This document shows, piece after piece, positions 58,612 through 64,000 of a stretch of 64,000 nucleotides of DNA. The translations under genes were made by a program, and so were the position numbers. The notes under the pieces are model-generated. The model did no database searches, was not told the DNA's origin, and worked only from the letters and a program-made list of their open reading frames with translations. This DNA comes from Actinernus sp. WN-2022 (taxonomy: Eukaryota > Cnidaria > Anthozoa > Actiniaria > Actinernidae). The stretch is from NCBI GenBank assembly GCA_030867875.1, contig JAOWCC010000019.1, positions 80,132,861 to 80,196,860 on the forward strand, in the 5' to 3' direction. The number at the start of each line of letters is the position of its first letter. Position 1 is the stretch's first letter.

Positions 58612-59036
58612 AGGGCCATGGTCCGGTCAGGCCCCGGAGGGCGTACTCCCTTATATGGGCTATACGGGTATGTGCCACGGGATAGGGTATGGTTTTTGGG
58701 CTGCCGAGGTCTGGGATAAAGTATTCTTTTTACGGTTTAGGTCTGGGAAAGGGTATGGATTTTGATATACTTGTCGTTGACGCCATGCTTAGCGCTCTAT
58801 CGACCACACTACAGCTTAAAATACCATATTAAAACGAAACAACGGCTTTCGTAGTGTAATTTTAATTAAAAACTGTTCGGTATCTGGACTCTTTCGTAAG
58901 CATCACAAGATCATGTCTGGGATAGGATAATTATAGAGTTTTTGCTTCAAGTCTGGGATAGGGTACGCTAAACGGCATTTTCAGGTCTGGGATAGGGTCA
59001 GGGTTTTGATGCCCCCGCGGCACACTGCTACCCAAA
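58612..59036. repeat. Dispersed repeat with GGTCTGGGATAGGGT units
   Basis: Several copies of GGTCTGGGATAGGGT-like words and a GGCGTACTCCCTTATATGGG head are present. It lies after the stop of the lectin/PAN gene. I recognise the wording as a common anthozoan repeat, without a superfamily. Confidence 0.5.
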
Positions 59037-59355
59037 AATTATCAGGGTATTGACATCTGCAGTTGTCACTCAGCCTTTTTCGAGTGAATATCTCTGTGCA
59101 TGATGCTCTGCTTGAGTGCTTCATACTGATTGCTTATGTTGCACGAAATTCAAATCAAACAGATAAATGTTACATGGTTCGGAAACATTCCTAAACTACC
59201 ATTGACAGCCATTAATCTTCCCTCTGTTAAATACTTTGTCTTGTTTAATTTTCAACGCTTGCTTCACTGCTCTGTAGAGTCAATTTCAAATTTACTAAGT
59301 AACTATTTTATACCGGAACTTCCTGTTAAACAGATTGTAGCACCACTTTATTTAA

Positions 59356-59644
59356 AGGGGCTATGTCATGGTACTGCGCACGTATCGAGTAATCGCTCGG
59401 TTCGTGGTTGTTAATTGCATACAAACAGTTAAACTTCCCTCCCTCAATGCTTGATTGAACGGATTTTCAATATTTTCCCTGGATACTGTTTATATACACT
59501 GTTTGTTAGTCATTTTTGCATATTTGCTTTCATTTTAAGCATCTCACATGGCCGAGAGGTTCGTTAGTTCAAATCAAAATCGGTGGAAATAGCTCTTTTC
59601 GTCCTGGAAAAGCGAATGTAAAGTCTTACCGTGACACAGCCCCT
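59356..59644. mobile_element. MITE, TIR AGGGGCTATGTCA, TTAA duplication
   Basis: Left TIR AGGGGCTATGTCATGG and right CCGTGACACAGCCCCT, with TTAA at 59352-59355 and 59645-59648. It is 289 bp and non-coding. Together with two other families here, it shows repeated TTAA-targeting activity. Confidence 0.8.
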
Positions 59645-59732
59645 TTAATTAAAGTAAGCGCGTGTTTATTCAGTATATTCAGCACTTTTGTAAAAAAGAA
59701 CAGTGTTACTCAAGAGATGGGCGATTAAAGCC

Positions 59733-60078
59733 CGGTCAAGAGGTTTCGACATTGGTACAACTTTTTTGGAAGCCGATCTTGAAACCGTTTGAAATGGCCT
59801 GAAAACATTGTTGTTGAAAGGTGTTGAAAGATTGATTTAAAGGCCATTTCATCAAACTGTTTCAAGATCAGCTAGTTTCAACAAATGTTGTAGCAGGCGT
59901 GCTATTTGGGGAGCAGCGCTATATTTGAACGAGGACAAAATGGGGCGATTACAAAAAAGGAATGTTGTACCGATGTTGTACCGTTGTCGTATCGATGTCG
60001 TATCGATGTCGTATCGATGTTGTATCGATGTCGTACCGATGTTGTAACGATATTGTACCGTTGTTGAAACCGTTTGAC
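59733..60078. mobile_element. TIR element with internal dodecamer satellite
   Basis: CCGGTCAAGAGGTTTC at the left and GAAACCGTTTGACCGG at the right form imperfect TIRs. Inside is an inverted pair (GATCTTGAAAC and GTTTCAAGATC) and, at about 59965-60057, a tandem array of a ~12-bp unit GATGTYGTAYC/TC. Confidence 0.65.
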
Positions 60079-60337
60079 CGGAACTTCACGCTATTCCTGA
60101 AGTGACTCGTCTTACATTTAGCAGTAGAACGTAACCTCAGTTTAGATGGATTGATTATCAGTAGGAATTGTTACTAAGCTGGCTGCCAACTTAGTATCGT
60201 TCTTTCTGCCTCAGACTATGAGTTGACTGAAAACTTACCTAAAGCTTCTCTTCTATTTGTATGAATTGAACAAGCAGTGTAGTATATAATTATAGATGGA
60301 CGTGTGAACTGTTTCAAATCTTATCAAAACTTTTCAA

Positions 60338-60865
60338 ATTACTATGGTGGGTTATACACCTATTACAATACAGGTTATTACAGAGAGAGTAGTACATGTA
60401 GGACAAACGACATTACTATGGCGGGTTATACACCTATTACAATACAGGTTATTACAGAGAGAGTAGTACATGTAGGACAAACGACATTACTATGGCGGGT
60501 TATACACCTATTACAATACAGGTTATTACAGAGAAAGTAGTACATGTAGGACAAACGACATTACTATGGCGGGTTATACACCTATTACAATACAGGTTAT
60601 TACAGAGAAAGTAGTACATGTAGGACAAACGACATTACTATGGCGGGTTGTACACCTATTACAATACAGGTTATTACAGAGAGAGTAGTACATGTAGGAC
60701 AAACGACATTACTATGGCGGGTTGTACACCTATTACAATACAGGTTATTACAGAGAGAGTAGTACATGTAGGACAAACGACATTACTATGGCGGGTTATA
60801 CATGCACCTATTACAATACAGGTTATTACAGAGAGAGTAGTGCATGTAGGACAAACGACATTCCC
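60338..60865 (+). repeat. 74-bp tandem repeat, 7 copies
   Basis: The unit begins TTACTATGGCGGGTTATACA and includes GGTTATTACAGAGAGAGTAG. Copies start about every 74 bp from 60338; the last has a small insertion near 60800. Because 74 is not a multiple of 3, open frames across it rotate between three readings, so the apparent repeat-rich proteins are artefacts. Confidence 0.9.
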
Positions 60866-61664
60866 ACACCGAAATGGATTGTTGTTGCATGTTGCCGAAA
60901 GTCTGGAAAATTGTTTTCTTTGAGGGAGGGGAGAAGGGGGGGGGGGATATTCCGGAATACAAATAGGCACCTTTTGCATTGTAAGCTACAAACTCTTGCT
61001 TACATATGATATATTTAGCATACATTTAGCATTCCATTGCCTAAACAATCTCGGTATAAGCGATTTGTAGTGATCATTATGTGTTACTGTTCTTATTCCG
61101 GAATACTTTCAATCACGCCACAATTCATTTTGCTCTATAGAAATGTTCTTTGTCATTGCCGTTTGTCACGCTCTCTCTCCGTGACGGCCTTTAAAAAAAC
61201 GGTTTTCCCGGACAAACGGCAAACGTCGTTGCCAGACCGAAATGCATTGTGGTTATAACTGTCCAGCTGTGCGAAAGGAATATACTACAGTGTAATAAGA
61301 ACATCCATTCGAATGAAACATTAATATTGGTCTTAAAGTTTTTGACCCAAAAACAAATTAATTCACCAGACTTTCAACAATCCATTTCGGTCTGCGGATG
61401 TCGCTTGTTGTTTGTCAGGCCCGGCAGAACCTAGCTGTTTTGAAATATGTCACGCAAACTAAATATTACGATACAGCTATTTAAAAATAACGCTGTCTTG
61501 CAATTGGATGTTGTATTGTGCATTTTTAAGAACGGCTCCAGCATATGCCAAAAAGAAGTGTTGAGAAATAATGAATTCCTCATATCGTTATTGAGCTGAA
61601 TAATTACAGCACACACGCGGACTTGCCTAAACGAACACGCCATTTAAATCTCATTTTTACGGCA

Positions 61665-61878
61665 AAAAAAGACGGCACGGCATCCCATATCTCGGCACGG
61701 TACCGATTTTACTCGTGCCGAGATTACATACGAGAGGTATCTCGACACCTCTAAAATTTAGAGTACCAGTGCCTTACTAAACAAGGGACTGCTTTGTGTA
61801 CGCGTTCAAAGTTAGGTGTACCGTGCCGCAATTTTATAGGCACCGTGCCGATATTTGAGGTGCCGTGCCGTCTTTTTT
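61665..61878. mobile_element. MITE with GACGGCACGGCA termini
   Basis: AAAAAAGACGGCACGGCA at the left is mirrored by TGCCGTGCCGTCTTTTTT at the right (61861-61878). Internal CGGCACG/CGTGCCG words add further hairpins. Confidence 0.75.
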
Positions 61879-62084
61879 ATGCGTGTAAATGGATTCCAAT
61901 CACTGTCTTGGAACAGGCAATGCAACATGTATGCACGATGCGACCTTTCTTGAAATACCTGTATGTGAATTTTGTTTGAGGAAAGATAAATTCTACTAGT
62001 AAGAATGACTCGTCTGTTTCTTAGTTACAAAGTTTGCCACCTTACTTTTTATTGTTGTTGAATACTACTGTCTCTCTACTGTTG

Positions 62085-62649
62085 CTACTGTCTCTGTTCA
62101 ATGTAGTTCTGAGCGGTGTAAAGCATGTGGCGGGCAGCGTACAATATCAGGATATCTATGCGCTCATCGATCTCCACTTCCTGAGTGTAATTCTTGACAG
62201 GAAAATCTGGTTCTCGGGAAGACCATGGAGTCTCTTACTCACTTTTCTTACGACATCCCGAACTACAATGCTGTGATAAACCTTGGTGAGGTCTTTGTTA
62301 ACGTGTTCGCACAGATTGTCAATGTGGGTGAGAATGACAAACGTATGTTTACCTGAAGGGGAAAAAAGACGGATGATAAGTTTTTTTAAATCCATAGTAA
62401 TCGTGTGTATTGGAGATAATGATGTAAAATTCAAAAACACGACGAGTTATATACTGATTTTTCTTTTTATATAAGGTCACCTCTGGCCTTGAGTTGATGC
62501 ATTATTTGTCGCTCTTTTTCCCAGACTGCATCACTTATGACGGTCACCATGGACGCGTTGATCACGATGCCGACACAGTGAGCTTCATCAGCCAATGTAG
62601 GGTCCCTCTTCAGACCTACAGTACGATCATGAACAGGTTCATGGCGAAA
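62085..62649 (-). pseudogene. IFI44-like GTPase, last two exons, one frameshift
   Basis: Exon A is 62649-62481 (ADEAHCVGIVINASMVTV) and exon B is 62352-62085 (KHTFVILTHIDNLCEHV, DLTKVYHSIVVRDVVRK). The pattern matches the C-terminal half of the nucleotide-binding domain of IFI44/IFI44L-like proteins, including the THIDNLC stretch at the guanine-specificity position. In exon B a single base is missing near 62200; the next frame continues PVKNYTQEVEIDE and ends YIEQRQ-stop at 62085, as in the family. It could be a real frameshift or a sequence error. Upstream exons carrying the P-loop are not identified in the window. In vertebrates the family is interferon-induced; the cnidarian role is unknown. 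Confidence 0.7.
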
Positions 62650-62885
62650 CTGCAATAATCAAATAAAGTTAATCAGCTGGCTGTCACGGAAGACGACGAC
62701 TACGCGGCAACATTTTCAAAACAGCTATGATTTGCCAGTCTTTATTGAATGAAAAGGCAAGGGGCGTTACCCTAATTATCGATCGAGTGGGATTCTAAAA
62801 GCCATTTCACAGTTATTTTAGCTTGTATAAGGTAAGTCAACCTATTATCGGACACTGGTATATAATCAACTAAAGTCGATTGAGG

Positions 62886-63125
62886 GAGGGTCTGAATGGG
62901 GTTAACTGACTACTGACAAACGGCCTTAAAAATAACTGGCAAATGACGATTTTTTTACTGACAACTGACAACCGAAAAATAACTGACAACTGACAAATTT
63001 GTTTTTTTGTGGGTCAAACATTGTAAATTGTCTCTAGTAATGATTAACTAGGGCTAACTGACAACTGACAAATGGCCAAAATGTTAACTGACAACTGACA
63101 TGTAGACCCCCCCATTCAGACCCTC
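62886..63125. mobile_element. MITE with AACTGACA repeats
   Basis: GAGGGTCTGAATGGGG at the left and CCCCATTCAGACCCTC at the right form the TIRs. The interior has about nine copies of (A)CTGACAA(A/C)-type words. Confidence 0.7.
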
Positions 63126-64000
63126 TTGAGGTATGCTACTAAGCTAACCGCCGTGGAAAGCGAGTAGCAGCGGACACAGTCAGTTTACCTTGACCTGACT
63201 CATATAACGAAGGGGCTATTGCCACTGTTTTTCTTCCTTCGTGACGTGATCTTTAGTAGTTGCGACTAAGTTTGCATAACCTGGTTCCTTTCGAATGTCA
63301 CTATTCTCCCTGAAAATCGACTGAAGAAATCAGTTGTTGACAAACATGTAAAACGTACTTCGTGTAAGTGTGGCCGCCCGCGGGTATAAGCGTTGTTGTT
63401 GCCTTGTTCCATTTAGTTCTTTTATAGCTTCTACAGTGTGCTATGAGAGGACGCAAGTGGGTTTGTACTGTAAGTACACCCGAGGATTAAGTAATTAAGT
63501 TGTGGTCAGGTTAGGTGTTATGTTCTGTCAATGAAACTGACTAAAGCTGTCATGATAGTCATTATATTTCAAACTCATTTTAGTGTGATGCATTCAGTAT
63601 TAAAATTCATAATCCGGTTCTCGCAACCCGAGATCACAGTTCTAGACATGGCGCCAAAGAAGGGCCTTTTGCCCGGCCTTCCGCACTGTTTGTAGTTTAC
63701 AACTGCTCGATACTAGCGGCAGACGGTCACGGATATATCATCAGCTTCAGAATCTGTGGATTAATCGGTACGTGCAAGCTCACTTTGAGTTTTCCGGTGG
63801 ACATAATCCCAAAGTGGAAAAGTAATTCCATTCAATTTGGAAAATGGCCGCCCGTATGAAGAACAAGGGCTTTAGAGTCGTCCTCTGAAGATGAAATTTT
63901 AGTCTCATTCTTTGGTCTGATTGGAGTAATTCTACTACAGCATCAAATGTCTCATTCAATTTCGACAAATACTTGTTTCGGATATGGCTATGAAACGGTG
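63126..64000. other. Window end, no gene recognised
   Basis: A 62-codon open frame on the minus strand at 63780-63968 has no family features I can name. It could be a 5' exon of the IFI44-like gene, but neither P-loop nor matching splice phase is visible. Confidence 0.4.

Noticed and set aside
60338..60865. CRISPR-like array
   Set aside because: The units are contiguous tandem repeats with no unique spacers, in a eukaryotic genome.
60304..60923. Repeat proteins rich in Tyr and Thr
   Set aside because: They are frame-rotated readings of the 74-bp tandem array and have no support as genes.

Overview
The window is eukaryotic and looks like a cnidarian, probably an anthozoan such as a coral. 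Genes are split by short GT-AG introns, about half of the sequence is recognisable transposon debris, and the one clear host gene encodes a secreted fucolectin-type plus PAN/apple protein of a kind common in anthozoans. The organism assignment is inference; no ribosomal or mitochondrial marker is present.

Layout. 1-1690 is unassigned apart from a tRNA-like unit between TA repeats. 1691-2395 is one end of a large transposon family. 2396-5017 is the first half of a decayed transposon-associated gene whose second half lies at 36265-37165. The 31 kb between the halves is nested insertion. A TTAA-flanked element (TIR AGGGGCCGTCTCACCCAC) entered the gene, and a 29.7 kb element (5280-34996, termini CACTGTAAAAAC, subterminal AGAGTC repeats) then entered that. 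The giant element holds at least five genes: a short unknown gene (minus), a RecQ-like helicase (plus), a DUF6589-type protein (minus), an 1147-residue 11-exon protein (plus) and a HIRAN-domain protein (minus). Four of them form two divergent pairs. Some share upstream sequence modules, which suggests they act as one set for movement or maintenance of the element. Smaller elements sit inside it: a mariner-type MITE, a Mutator-like 1.9 kb foldback with 9-bp target duplications, and another foldback MITE.

Right of the giant element come a DIRS-type reverse transcriptase fragment split by a foldback MITE, a stretch containing a well-formed hammerhead ribozyme motif (41183-41246), and then a host gene from 42883 to 58294 (4 exons, 258 aa). 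Its 11.8 kb first intron is filled with a foldback, a LINE interrupted by a second copy of the TTAA element, a LINE 3' end, and a 5.5 kb Kolobok-like element that ends 20 bp before exon 2. The last 6 kb holds MITEs, a 74-bp tandem array, and the 3' exons of an IFI44-like GTPase gene on the minus strand with one frameshift.

Intact frames: the 11-exon gene, the HIRAN gene and the lectin/PAN gene. Damaged: the helicase (splice donor), the DUF6589 gene (frameshifts), the IFI44-like gene (frameshift), and the retrotransposons.
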